The notes beneath the pieces were generated by a model that was not told where the DNA came from, made no database searches, and saw only the letters and a list, made by a program, of their open reading frames with translations. A program made the translations under genes and the position numbers. This document shows positions 41,389 to 49,054 of a stretch of DNA of 64,000 bases, piece by piece. This DNA comes from Rhodospirillales bacterium. GTDB lineage: Bacteria > Pseudomonadota > Alphaproteobacteria > Rhodospirillales > Defluviicoccaceae. Numbering within the stretch: the stretch's first letter is position 1; the number at the start of each line of letters is the position of its first letter. The stretch lies in assembly GCA_016793925.1 (NCBI GenBank), contig JAEULH010000041.1, positions 1-64,000 of the forward strand, given 5' to 3'.

Positions 41389-42702
41389 CTAGGGACCCAA
41401 TGCCGGAACGCCCGGCGGATCCGCCGAAACCTTCCGTTCCAACTGTTGCAGCCGCGACAAACGAAGCGCGATGAGGCAGCAGAAGATGTACGAGATCGAG
41501 AAGGAGTTGCCGACGTTGATCGCCCGGCGTTCGAACAAACCGGCAAGGGCGTAGGAGATTATCAAGCCGATGAGGAACAGGCGGAGCTTGTCCTCTTTGA
41601 CGCTGAACGCGCGCACCAGCGAGCCGATCAGGAAACACATGTAGGCAATGAAGCCGACAAAGCCGGTGTCCGCCAGCATGGCGATATAGGCGTTGTGCGC
41701 GGACATCTCGGTGTAGACCATGAACTCTTCGTGCTTGCGAAAGCCCACGCCCAGCAGAGGCGAGCGGAACCAGATGTGCAGCGCCTCGCGCCAGGTCTGG
41801 TCCCGCCCGGTCGCGCCGCTGTCCAGTCCGCGTTGAGGGTCGTGCAGACGCAGCACATCGTTTATAAGGACATCCGAGTGGAACGCGACAAAGCCGAACA
41901 CAACCATTACTGCCGCGTACGTCGCGATCATCTTCCAGGTGATGTCGAGCTTCTTGTCGTAGGCGTAAAACTGGTGGGCAAAAATGACAAGGGTCGGCAT
42001 CAGCGCGACCATGCTGCCGCGGGTCTGCGCGTTGTACATGGTCATCATCACCACGACCATGCAGATGCCCTGAAGAATCCTGTTCTTCAGGGCGAACGCG
42101 CCGATGGCGACGTTGAGCGAGAACAGGCCCCAGACGTTGGGCTGCGCGCCGGCATGCAGTCGACCCCAAACGCGCTCACCCGTCATGTTGATGTAGACCA
42201 GAAAGGGAATCATCATCAGGGCGTAGACGCCGACGATCCGCATGATCAACGACGTGTCGGTCGTGCTGGCGATCAGAATGCCCAGCATGAAGACGAACAT
42301 CACGTTCGCCAGGTTGGCCAGATCCTCCCAGTCGAAGCTATTGACCAGGTAGCTGAGAAGGAAGATGACCATAAAAGCCCAGAGGAACCACATGCCGGGG
42401 CCGTTCCCGCGGGTATCGATCGGCAGGAGCAGGCAGTGGAGCATGGCCGGAATCATGCCGGCGATCAGGGCGATCTCGAGCAGGATCTTGTTATCGGGCG
42501 CCAGGTGGAAGACGAAGCTCAGCCCAAACAGCCACGCGGCGTAGGCGACGGCGACACATTGTACCGGCTCGACGCCGAACGGGAGTTCGAACCGCCGTTC
42601 CGGCTGCTCGAAGCGCGAAGACGCGGTGCTATCCAAAGGCGGTTTCCTCTGAGGCGCAACTTCCCCGCTCGCAGGTTCGCGAGACGCGGTGCACATGCAC
42701 AA
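41389..42702 (-). CDS. O-antigen ligase / polysaccharide polymerase family membrane protein
   Basis: 437 aa with about 11 membrane segments and a large periplasmic loop (about residues 290-345) carrying SGATGRDQTWREALHIWFRSPLLGVG and TEMSAHNAYIAMLADTGFVG (quoted in parts), the signature of the O-antigen ligase/Wzy_C family. Arg in the QTRGSMVALMPTL segment is also typical. It would polymerise repeat units or ligate glycan to a lipid at the periplasmic face. It is on the minus strand at the end of the locus, with the sulfotransferase downstream. The first 50 residues are polar and the true start may be internal; the ATG at 42702 lacks a good ribosome site. Confidence 0.85.
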   Translation of the reverse strand: MCMCTASREPASGEVAPQRKPPLDSTASSRFEQPERRFELPFGVEPVQCVAVAYAAWLFGLSFVFHLAPDNKILLEIALIAGMIPAMLHCLLLPIDTRGNGPGMWFLWAFMVIFLLSYLVNSFDWEDLANLANVMFVFMLGILIASTTDTSLIMRIVGVYALMMIPFLVYINMTGERVWGRLHAGAQPNVWGLFSLNVAIGAFALKNRILQGICMVVVMMTMYNAQTRGSMVALMPTLVIFAHQFYAYDKKLDITWKMIATYAAVMVVFGFVAFHSDVLINDVLRLHDPQRGLDSGATGRDQTWREALHIWFRSPLLGVGFRKHEEFMVYTEMSAHNAYIAMLADTGFVGFIAYMCFLIGSLVRAFSVKEDKLRLFLIGLIISYALAGLFERRAINVGNSFSISYIFCCLIALRLSRLQQLERKVSADPPGVPALGP

Positions 42703-42912
42703 TGCCGCCCGCGTGTGTTCAAGTCAACGTGCAGGGGGCCGGGTGGGGCCGGGAGAGGCCTGGAGACGGTTGGAACGCCACGTGAGGAAACACGCGCGCG
42801 TGCTTATCGGCCGCCAAGCCCTGACGCCACGGGCATTCGCCGACGAGGCAGGACCATCCCCATCTTCGGTCAGAAGCGATGCCGCCGCAACGGGACATGA
42901 GGGGATCCGCCG

Positions 42913-43617
42913 ATGAAACCTGACTACGAGACGGCTTTGATCGTCGGCGCCGGCACGGGGTTCAGTGCCTCGTTGGCGCGTGCGCTTTCCGACGACGGCG
43001 GCCTGAAAATTGCGCTCGCTTCGCGAAATCCCGAAAAGATCGCTCGCCTGGCCGACGAGCTCGGTGCGCCGACCTTCGCCTGCGACGCCTCTCATCCGGA
43101 TCAGGTCACGAAACTGTTCGATCGTGTAACCCGTCATTTCGGCGCAACGCCGGACGTCGTCGTCTACAATCCGAGCCGGCGCCTGCCCGGTCCGCTCGTC
43201 GATCTCGATCCTGCGGCGGTGGCCGACGCCATCGCGGTGACGGCGTACGGCGGCTTCCTCGTCAGCCAGGCCGCAGCGCGGGGCATGGTGCGCCGCGGCA
43301 AGGGCGCCATTCTGCTCACCGGGGCTTCGGCCAGCGTCAAGGGCTACCCGAGGTCGGCCGCATTCGCCATGGGCAAATTCGCCCTGCGCGGCCTCGCCCA
43401 GAGCATTGCGCGTGAACTTGCGCCGCAGGCGATTCACGTCATTCACGTCATCGTTGACGGCGCCATCCGCAATCCGGGGCTCACCGAGCCGGCCGACGCG
43501 CCCGACAGCATGCTCGATCCGGACGAGATCGCCCGGACCTGTCTGCACCTGCTCGGTCAGGACCGAAGCGCCTGGACCTGGGAGATCGAGATCAGGCCTT
43601 GGCTCGAACGCTTCTAG
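42913..43617 (+). CDS. Short-chain dehydrogenase/reductase lacking the catalytic tyrosine
   Basis: 234 aa; ATG with GAGGGG upstream. Rossmann region ALIVGAGTGFSASLARAL and a Ser in the TGASAS motif (Ser139 or Ser141). In the position of the catalytic YxxxK, the sequence is FAMGK: Phe151 instead of Tyr, with Lys155 kept. The subfamily appears to keep this FxxGKFALRGLAQS form (from memory of related proteins), so it may be non-catalytic, or use another residue such as Tyr145. C-terminal DEIARTCLHLLGQDRSAWTWEIEIRPW is usual for this group. No functional partner identified. Confidence 0.85.
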   Translation: MKPDYETALIVGAGTGFSASLARALSDDGGLKIALASRNPEKIARLADELGAPTFACDASHPDQVTKLFDRVTRHFGATPDVVVYNPSRRLPGPLVDLDPAAVADAIAVTAYGGFLVSQAAARGMVRRGKGAILLTGASASVKGYPRSAAFAMGKFALRGLAQSIARELAPQAIHVIHVIVDGAIRNPGLTEPADAPDSMLDPDEIARTCLHLLGQDRSAWTWEIEIRPWLERF

Positions 43618-43850
43618 GCCACGTCATTCAGCGGAAGCAGCTTTCTTCGCACCTTCGTTGCCTCGGCCGGCCCCGATCGCTGCACCGCAGCAAGGGCGTG
43701 GAATGTTGCGCCGCAGTATGCTAGTTTCGGGCAGATAGCCGCTGTGCTTTCCCAGAACGGCGGATGACCGCGACGACCCGCGGCCGATCGAAAGCAGCGG
43801 CTCAGCCGCCACAGGCCCCACCGAGACCATCCGTTCGGAGACGGAACAGA

Positions 43851-44129
43851 ATGATCAATGACGAGCACCTGGCTGCGCGCGTGCGCCGGATCCTCAAGGA
43901 CATTGCGCCACGGGCCGATGTCGAGCGGCTGAATCCGGGGCACAGCTTTCGCGACCAGCTCGACATGGACTCCGTCGACTACCTGAATTTCGTTCTGGCG
44001 CTCGAGGCCGAAACCGGCGTCCGGATCCCGGACGGCGACTATCCGAAGCTTTCGACGTTGGCCGGGTGCATCGACTACCTGGAAGCCGGCCTCCGCCGAT
44101 CGCACGACATGGTCGCCGTCGCCGTCTAG
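43851..44129 (+). CDS. Acyl carrier protein-like protein
   Basis: 92 aa from the ATG at 43851 (GGAGACGGAACAG upstream); an upstream in-frame ATG at 43764 adds a Pro/Arg-rich tail that is not part of the fold. Ser41 in QLDMDSVDYLNF is the site for 4'-phosphopantetheine, and the four-helix ACP pattern is kept (VRRILKDIAP, LEAETGVRIPDGDYPKL, LAGCIDYLEAG). The DMDS variant of DSLD is common in dedicated (non-FAS) carriers. No ketosynthase or adenylation gene lies near, so its partner is not known. Confidence 0.85.
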   Translation: MINDEHLAARVRRILKDIAPRADVERLNPGHSFRDQLDMDSVDYLNFVLALEAETGVRIPDGDYPKLSTLAGCIDYLEAGLRRSHDMVAVAV

Positions 44130-44271
44130 AGCGCCGACCGATCCTGTTCGCCGAGCGGCCGCGACCGCGCTGGCGACGCGCTTCGAACCGCGCTGGCCGG
44201 CGAATCCTTCCAGATCGCACTTCAGCTTTTTGTGAAGACGCTCCGGCTGTAACTTGTGCACGCCATCAACT

Positions 44272-44823
44272 ATGAGGTCACGCTGCGTGCCGATCCTGCT
44301 TGCCGCTTTTCTCGTACTTGCCGCCGCGCTGACGACCGGCGCGCCGCTCGTCGCCTCGCAGCCGGCGGCCGCCGCGTCACCGGCAACCGAAAAGGCCGAT
44401 TCCGTCCTTGTCGTCAAGAGCGAGCGGCGGCTGTACCTGCTGCGCGACGGCGCCGTCATTGCCACCTACCGCGTCTCGCTCGGGCAGAACCCGCTGGGCC
44501 ACAAATTCTTCCAGGGCGACGGGAGGACGCCGGAAGGTGTCTACCGCCTCGACGGCAAGAACGACCACAGCCGCTTCTATCGCTCGATCAAAATTTCCTA
44601 TCCCAATCCTGCCGACCGGCAACGGGCGCGAAAATACGGCGGCCCTCCCGGCGGCGACATCATGCTCCACGGCCAGCCATCGACCGACAACGTGAGCGCG
44701 CTCAAGCGCATCGCCCAGTCCCCGACGAGCTGGACCGACGGCTGCATCGCGGTCGAGAACTGGGCAATGGACGAAATCTGGGCCGCCGTCGACAACGGCA
44801 CGCCGATCGAAATCGTGCCCTGA
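44272..44823 (+). CDS. L,D-transpeptidase (YkuD family, YafK/DpaA-like motif)
   Basis: 183 aa from the ATG at 44272; this start gives two Arg before the hydrophobic core of the signal peptide (about residues 6-40). A GTG at 44287 with GAGGT 8 bases upstream is a fair alternative. YkuD-domain catalytic residues: His133 (DIMLHGQPS) and Cys158 (SWTDGCIAVEN). The DGC form in place of SHGC, and the following AVEN...DEIW, recall the YafK/DpaA branch, which cuts the lipoprotein-peptidoglycan link, but the closely related ligase branch is not excluded. It acts in the periplasm on peptidoglycan. An Lpp-like lipoprotein gene lies 2.7 kb away. Confidence 0.85.
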   Translation: MRSRCVPILLAAFLVLAAALTTGAPLVASQPAAAASPATEKADSVLVVKSERRLYLLRDGAVIATYRVSLGQNPLGHKFFQGDGRTPEGVYRLDGKNDHSRFYRSIKISYPNPADRQRARKYGGPPGGDIMLHGQPSTDNVSALKRIAQSPTSWTDGCIAVENWAMDEIWAAVDNGTPIEIVP

Positions 44824-44894
44824 CCCCGGTGGTCACCGCACGTTGACCGCACAGGCCCGGCACGTCGGGCGCCCGCGCGGCGAGATGCGAAACC

Positions 44895-47264
44895 TCAGGA
44901 CCCGGACGAGGCGCGTCCCTGCTCGTCGGCAGCAGCGACGGCGGCAGCGGCGGCTTCGGGCGCCAGGGTCGAGTCGACGATGACCCGACGCGGGGCGAAC
45001 CTGATGTCGTTGGCCTGAAATGCCTCCTGCAATCGGCGAAAGACCTCGCGGCGCAACACGAACTGTTCGCCGGGCTTGGCCATGAACTTCACCCGAATGA
45101 TGAACGACGAGTCGTCCATGTGGTGCACGCCCTGGGATTTGACCGGCTGGATGAAGTTCGGACCGTACATCGGGTCCGCCATCATCTCGGCCCCGACGCG
45201 TTTGACGATCTTTCGAAGTTTCTCCAGGTCGGTGTCGAACGGCACCCGCATTTCCAGCTTCATGATGGCCCAATCGCGGCTGTAGTTCGTGACCCGTCTG
45301 ATCGCGCCGAACGGTATCGTGTTGATCTGGCCCAGGTGATGGCGAAGCATCAGCGAGCGGACCGACATCCGCTCGACGGTCCCCTTCCCCTCGCCGACGT
45401 CGATGTACTCGCCGACGCGAAAGGCATCGTCGATGAGAAAGAAAACGCCGGAAATGACGTCGCGAACCAGCGTTTGCGCGCCGAACCCGACGGCGATGCC
45501 GACGACGCCGGCGCCGGCAAGCAGCGGCCCGATGTTGATGCCCAACGACGAGATGACGATCATCCCGACGATGACGAGCAGGGTGATGTAAAGGAACTTT
45601 CGCAGCAGCGGCAGCAGCGTCTCGAGGCGGGACAGGCCGGTTCCGCCGATTTCGCCCTCGGCCAGCGCCAAAGCGTCGAGACCTTCATGCGGAAGTTGTC
45701 GATTGATCGCGGTCTTGACGATGCCCCATGCCGCGGAGGCCAACGTGAGCGTGACAATGATGTCGAATAGGGATCCCGCCACGCGAGCACCGATCCCCTG
45801 GGTCGCCATGGCCTGCAAATGGACGTCCCAGATCTCGGCAAGAACGATGACGCTGACCAGCGCGAGCAGGATGCGGCCGTTGCGCAGGACGACGCGGCCG
45901 TAGTCGGTGCCCCGGTCGGTCCCGCCGTCGCGGCTCATTGGTGCGTCCACCGCCTCCGAAGAGGGGGATTCGCCTTGCCGGTCGACCGGGCTGTCGCTGT
46001 CGTCCATGCGAGGCGCATCGACGCGCGTCTCCAGGCCGTTTCCCGGGGCGGCGAAGTACTGACGGCAGATCATTCGGAGCAGGCCGTCGACCATGGGAAC
46101 CGCGATCAGAACGGCGAGGGTCGGGAACACGCGCGCGCTTTGCGTTTCTCCGGTCAGCAGCCGGTGGACCGTCGAAACCACGGCGATGAGGATGAGCAAC
46201 GTCACGGCGAACATGTGCCAGTACCGCGAGAAGAGCCCTTCGAAGTCCTTCGCGTCGCTCGCCGTCTCGGCTGAACCGTCGGCCAGCAGCCGGTTGATGT
46301 CCGCTCGCTGCGCCCAGATCACGAGAACCTGCACGACGACATTCGCAAGCAGCAGGCCCTCGTTGACGGCGAGCATCTGGCCCGGGGCGACCCCGATGTG
46401 CGTCAGGAAATTGCCGAAGATTGCCGAGCCGACGGCCAGGCCGATCAGCGAGAGGAGGCCGACGTACAGACGACGGGCCGCCGCGTCATCAAGGTTGGGC
46501 AGGCGCAGCGCCGGCTGGCGCACCGAAAGGATAACCTCCAACGCGACCGCGATGACGCGGACCAGAATGAAGAACGCGAAGATCGACCAGAAGGCGATGC
46601 GTGCAACTTCATGTCCTTTGAAGACAAAAAAGAAGACGATAATGGCAGTGGCTGCAAAGGCGGCGACGGCAAGGAGGCTGATGAATGCGCGTAGCAGCAA
46701 GATGCCGAGCTTTCTGAAGTCGGACCGTGCCTGCGGCCGAGAAAGCTGCCGCTCGAGCGGCCGAAACATCCGCCTCAGGGCCGCTTCGCCGGCAAAGGCG
46801 CCGACGAAGATCACAAGCAGGTAGCCGCCGATTGCCCAGATGTGGCTCGGTTCATAGCCTTTCGTGATCCGCGCCACCATGAACGGGCCGATCGACGGCA
46901 GTTCGGGAAGCGCCGAGATCATCTCTCGAAACCGGTTTCTCAGGATGTACATGGCCTCCTGAAGGCCGAAGAACATGCTCGCGGGGGGAACCCGTTGATG
47001 CTGGTCGACCACGTCGTCGAACGTTTCATCCCGATCCGATACCGGCGCCTCGGGACGAGGCGCCTGGCCCGCGACGGGTTGCGGCGCCGGCCTGCGCTGG
47101 TTGGCCGTGCCGTCTTCCTGACTTGCCGCCGGACTCGTTGTCGCCTGCGCCTGCGCCTGCGCCTGCGCCTGCGCCTGCGCGGGCATTGCATCTCTGCCGA
47201 TAACCAGGGCGCAAAGGACGACAAGCGCGCCGATCGACATCCAGGGCGCTGAAAGCCGTTTCAT
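44895..47264 (-). CDS. Large mechanosensitive channel of the MscS family, second copy
   Basis: 789 aa from the ATG at 47264 (GAAAGG upstream). Signal peptide with an unusual (Ala-Gln)n end coded by a hexanucleotide repeat. Then a polar periplasmic stretch, about ten membrane segments and the MscS core: IGPLLAGAGVVGIAVGFGAQTLVRDVISG (quoted in part), VGEYIDVGEGKGTVERMSVRSLMLR and INTIPFGAI. It resembles the channel at 2.7-5.1 kb in design, but the two differ in their N-terminal membrane parts and tails, so they are old paralogues. Members protect from osmotic downshift. It faces the convergent L,D-transpeptidase gene. Confidence 0.9.
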   Translation of the reverse strand: MKRLSAPWMSIGALVVLCALVIGRDAMPAQAQAQAQAQAQATTSPAASQEDGTANQRRPAPQPVAGQAPRPEAPVSDRDETFDDVVDQHQRVPPASMFFGLQEAMYILRNRFREMISALPELPSIGPFMVARITKGYEPSHIWAIGGYLLVIFVGAFAGEAALRRMFRPLERQLSRPQARSDFRKLGILLLRAFISLLAVAAFAATAIIVFFFVFKGHEVARIAFWSIFAFFILVRVIAVALEVILSVRQPALRLPNLDDAAARRLYVGLLSLIGLAVGSAIFGNFLTHIGVAPGQMLAVNEGLLLANVVVQVLVIWAQRADINRLLADGSAETASDAKDFEGLFSRYWHMFAVTLLILIAVVSTVHRLLTGETQSARVFPTLAVLIAVPMVDGLLRMICRQYFAAPGNGLETRVDAPRMDDSDSPVDRQGESPSSEAVDAPMSRDGGTDRGTDYGRVVLRNGRILLALVSVIVLAEIWDVHLQAMATQGIGARVAGSLFDIIVTLTLASAAWGIVKTAINRQLPHEGLDALALAEGEIGGTGLSRLETLLPLLRKFLYITLLVIVGMIVISSLGINIGPLLAGAGVVGIAVGFGAQTLVRDVISGVFFLIDDAFRVGEYIDVGEGKGTVERMSVRSLMLRHHLGQINTIPFGAIRRVTNYSRDWAIMKLEMRVPFDTDLEKLRKIVKRVGAEMMADPMYGPNFIQPVKSQGVHHMDDSSFIIRVKFMAKPGEQFVLRREVFRRLQEAFQANDIRFAPRRVIVDSTLAPEAAAAAVAAADEQGRASSGS
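47143..47178 (-). repeat. Six exact copies of a 6-bp repeat in the signal-peptide region of the second MscS gene
   Basis: GCCTGC occurs six times in a row (36 bp) and codes on the minus strand for (Gln-Ala)n at the end of the signal peptide. Because the period is 6 bp, gain or loss of a unit keeps the frame and changes the peptide length by two residues. Confidence 0.8.
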
Positions 47265-47565
47265 GATCGCAACCGAACCTTTCGCTGAATAGCGCATTCA
47301 ATTCTACTCTCGCGCTGCGAGAGACTTGCCGGTGAGACGGGCACATGTGTAGTCACCGGGGTTTGCCGGCTGAGCGAGCGGCTCAGTTGTGGATAGTACC
47401 GACTCGAGACGCTCATTGTCATCGACCGGGGCAAGACGTCGGCCGGTGGGCCGAGGCGCGACGCTCTTGATTTATGCGGAACATTGGGTACAAAGATCAA
47501 ACGGGCGCGGTTCTTATCGCGCCCTTGGCGCATTGTTGTGCAGCTTTGAACAAGCGGAGGGGAAC

Positions 47566-47853
47566 ATGAGCTTGTCTTTTCGTAAGACCATGTCGTTGAT
47601 GATGGTCGCCGGTGCTCTTTCGCTTGGCGCGTGCGCGTCGTCGAGCAGCGTCGATAACCTGGAATCGGAAGTGGCTGCCATGCGCAACGAAATGGCCCAG
47701 GTAAAGCAGGAATCGGCAACGGCCGCGAAACAGTCGCGTGAAGCCGCAGCCGCGGCCGAGGCCGCAGCCGCGGAGGCCCGCAGCGCGGCGCAGGCGGCCA
47801 ATGCCGCCGCCGAACGCTCCGATCGCATGTTCCAACGCTCGCTGCGGAAGTAG
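47566..47853 (+). CDS. Lpp/OprI-like alanine-zipper lipoprotein
   Basis: 95 aa from the ATG at 47566 with GGAGGGG upstream. A lipoprotein signal with lipobox LGAC (residues about 20-23) gives a mature protein of about 73 residues starting Cys-Ala-Ser. The mature part is a heptad-rich, Ala-rich coiled coil (SEVAAMRNEMAQVKQES, AAAAEAAAAEARSAAQAANA) and ends RSLRK, with a C-terminal lysine as in Braun lipoprotein and OprI. This predicts an outer-membrane lipoprotein trimer whose terminal Lys could be linked to peptidoglycan. A strong hairpin follows the stop. The L,D-transpeptidase 2.7 kb upstream could be its partner. Confidence 0.8.
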   Translation: MSLSFRKTMSLMMVAGALSLGACASSSSVDNLESEVAAMRNEMAQVKQESATAAKQSREAAAAAEAAAAEARSAAQAANAAAERSDRMFQRSLRK

Positions 47854-47878
47854 CGAGAGGCAGCGGACCCGACGAATA

Positions 47879-47904
47879 GCGCGGGACGGCAAGCCGTGCC
47901 GCGC
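47879..47904 (+). terminator. Strong hairpin after the Lpp-like lipoprotein gene
   Basis: GCGCGG-G-ACGGC / GCCGT-G-CCGCGC, a 12-position stem with one G/G mismatch and a very tight loop, 25 bp after the stop. No T-run. Fits a short, stable lipoprotein mRNA. Confidence 0.5.
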
Positions 47905-48342
47905 GGCGGGTCGTACAGAGCGGGCTCAGTTCGAGGTCAATGCGAATGCGGCAGATTCGACGCCGCGCGCAGCGGCCTGATCCAGAATCACTTGAGGAGG
48001 TGGGCCGAAGGTCGTCGCCCTGCGATGGTTGTCCGTAAAAGATGATCCCGCTGATGATCCACGACGGCGGCGGACGCGTAAGCCGGACATACCATGACAC
48101 TCCCCCTGCCATGGTGACGCGGCGACAGCCTCTTCCTGTCGGGGCGATTCGCCACCGCGCGGCGGACGGTTGAGACCCCCCCTCACCGTCCGCCCGCAAT
48201 TTCCGGCATCGGCGTGACGACTGTATTTCAGCTACTGTGAGCCGGATAACTGTGACGGCGATGGGCGCGCGCTAAGCTTGCGCGAATCGGCGGTTTTCCG
48301 TGTACCGGCAGAAGCCGCCCGATCGAAAAAGGACACGCAGAC
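47905..48342. other. Intergenic region without a supported gene
   Basis: No convincing open frame on either strand. A GAGGAGGTG near 47994 looks like a ribosome site but is followed only by a 12-codon frame from GTG. No RNA gene was recognised. Confidence 0.35.
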
Positions 48343-48558
48343 ATGCTCGACCACGCCGTCATGTGGAGTTACCGCAGCATTTGGAGGCCTTCCGTCGCCG
48401 TAACCGTGGCTCGGGCAGATCCTCGGCGAGGGGACTGGAATGACGAACCGTCGGATATCATTGCGGAGCGGGACGCCTTCGAAATGGTCATGGGCAAGGC
48501 GCGCATCGGCGCGGCGCCAAGGGCATGGGCGGTCGCGAGCCGTGTCGGCCACGCCTAG
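48343..48558 (+). CDS. Possible small hypothetical protein
   Basis: 71 aa from an ATG with AAGGA ten bases upstream. The sequence (start MLDHAVMWSYRSIWRPS) shows no membrane segment, signal or domain that I recognise. It is in a 750-bp space without other genes and has ordinary base use. An opposite-strand frame over the same DNA is longer but less protein-like. It may not be real. Confidence 0.25.
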   Translation: MLDHAVMWSYRSIWRPSVAVTVARADPRRGDWNDEPSDIIAERDAFEMVMGKARIGAAPRAWAVASRVGHA

Positions 48559-48610
48559 CACGGCGCCGGCCATGCCCCTTCGTTAACAAAGAAAACGGGA
48601 GGGACGACTC

Positions 48611-49027
48611 TTGACCAAGGTCCACATGTCGACGCTGCTCAACGTTCCGGCCGGGGAGGTCTGGGACCTGATTGGCCGCTGGAACACGCTTCCGGAGTGG
48701 CATCCCGCCGTTCTCAAGAGCGAACTCAGCGAAGACGGGCAGATTCGACGGCTCACCCTGGCTGGCGGAGGCGTCCTTGAAGAGCGCCTCGAACAGGCCG
48801 ACGAGCGGCGGCGAACATACACCTACGAGATCGTGTCCGGGCCTTTAACCGTCTCCAACTACAAGGCGACGGTTTCCGTTCGCGACGAGGGTTCCGCCGC
48901 AGCGGCCGTCGAGTGGTCGAGCGATTTCGAAGCGCACGGGACCAGCGAGGAAGAGGCAAGCGACATCATTCGCCGGATTTATCGCGACGGGCTCGACAAC
49001 CTGAAGCGGATGTTCGGCGCGCCGTGA
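48611..49027 (+). CDS. SRPBCC (START-like) family protein
   Basis: 138 aa from a TTG at 48611, which has GGGAGG 7 bases upstream; an ATG at 48626 is the alternative. TKVHMSTLLNVPAGEVWDLIGRWNTLPEWHPAV (in part) and VEWSSDFEAHG are typical of the polyketide cyclase/dehydrase SRPBCC fold, a cavity that binds hydrophobic ligands. No signal peptide. Next gene is on the other strand 27 bp away. The ligand is not known. Confidence 0.8.
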   Translation: MTKVHMSTLLNVPAGEVWDLIGRWNTLPEWHPAVLKSELSEDGQIRRLTLAGGGVLEERLEQADERRRTYTYEIVSGPLTVSNYKATVSVRDEGSAAAAVEWSSDFEAHGTSEEEASDIIRRIYRDGLDNLKRMFGAP

Positions 49028-49054
49028 ACCGGCGGCGGGGTCGCAGCGCCTGGA

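Noticed and set aside
43430..43460. Direct 9-bp repeat ATTCACGTC in the SDR gene as a recent duplication
   Set aside because: The coded IHVIHVIVDG fits the usual length of this SDR region, so no insertion is needed.
47491..47525. GGAACATTGGG upstream of the Lpp-like gene as an EcfG promoter
   Set aside because: At 17 bp the sequence is AACG, not CGTT.
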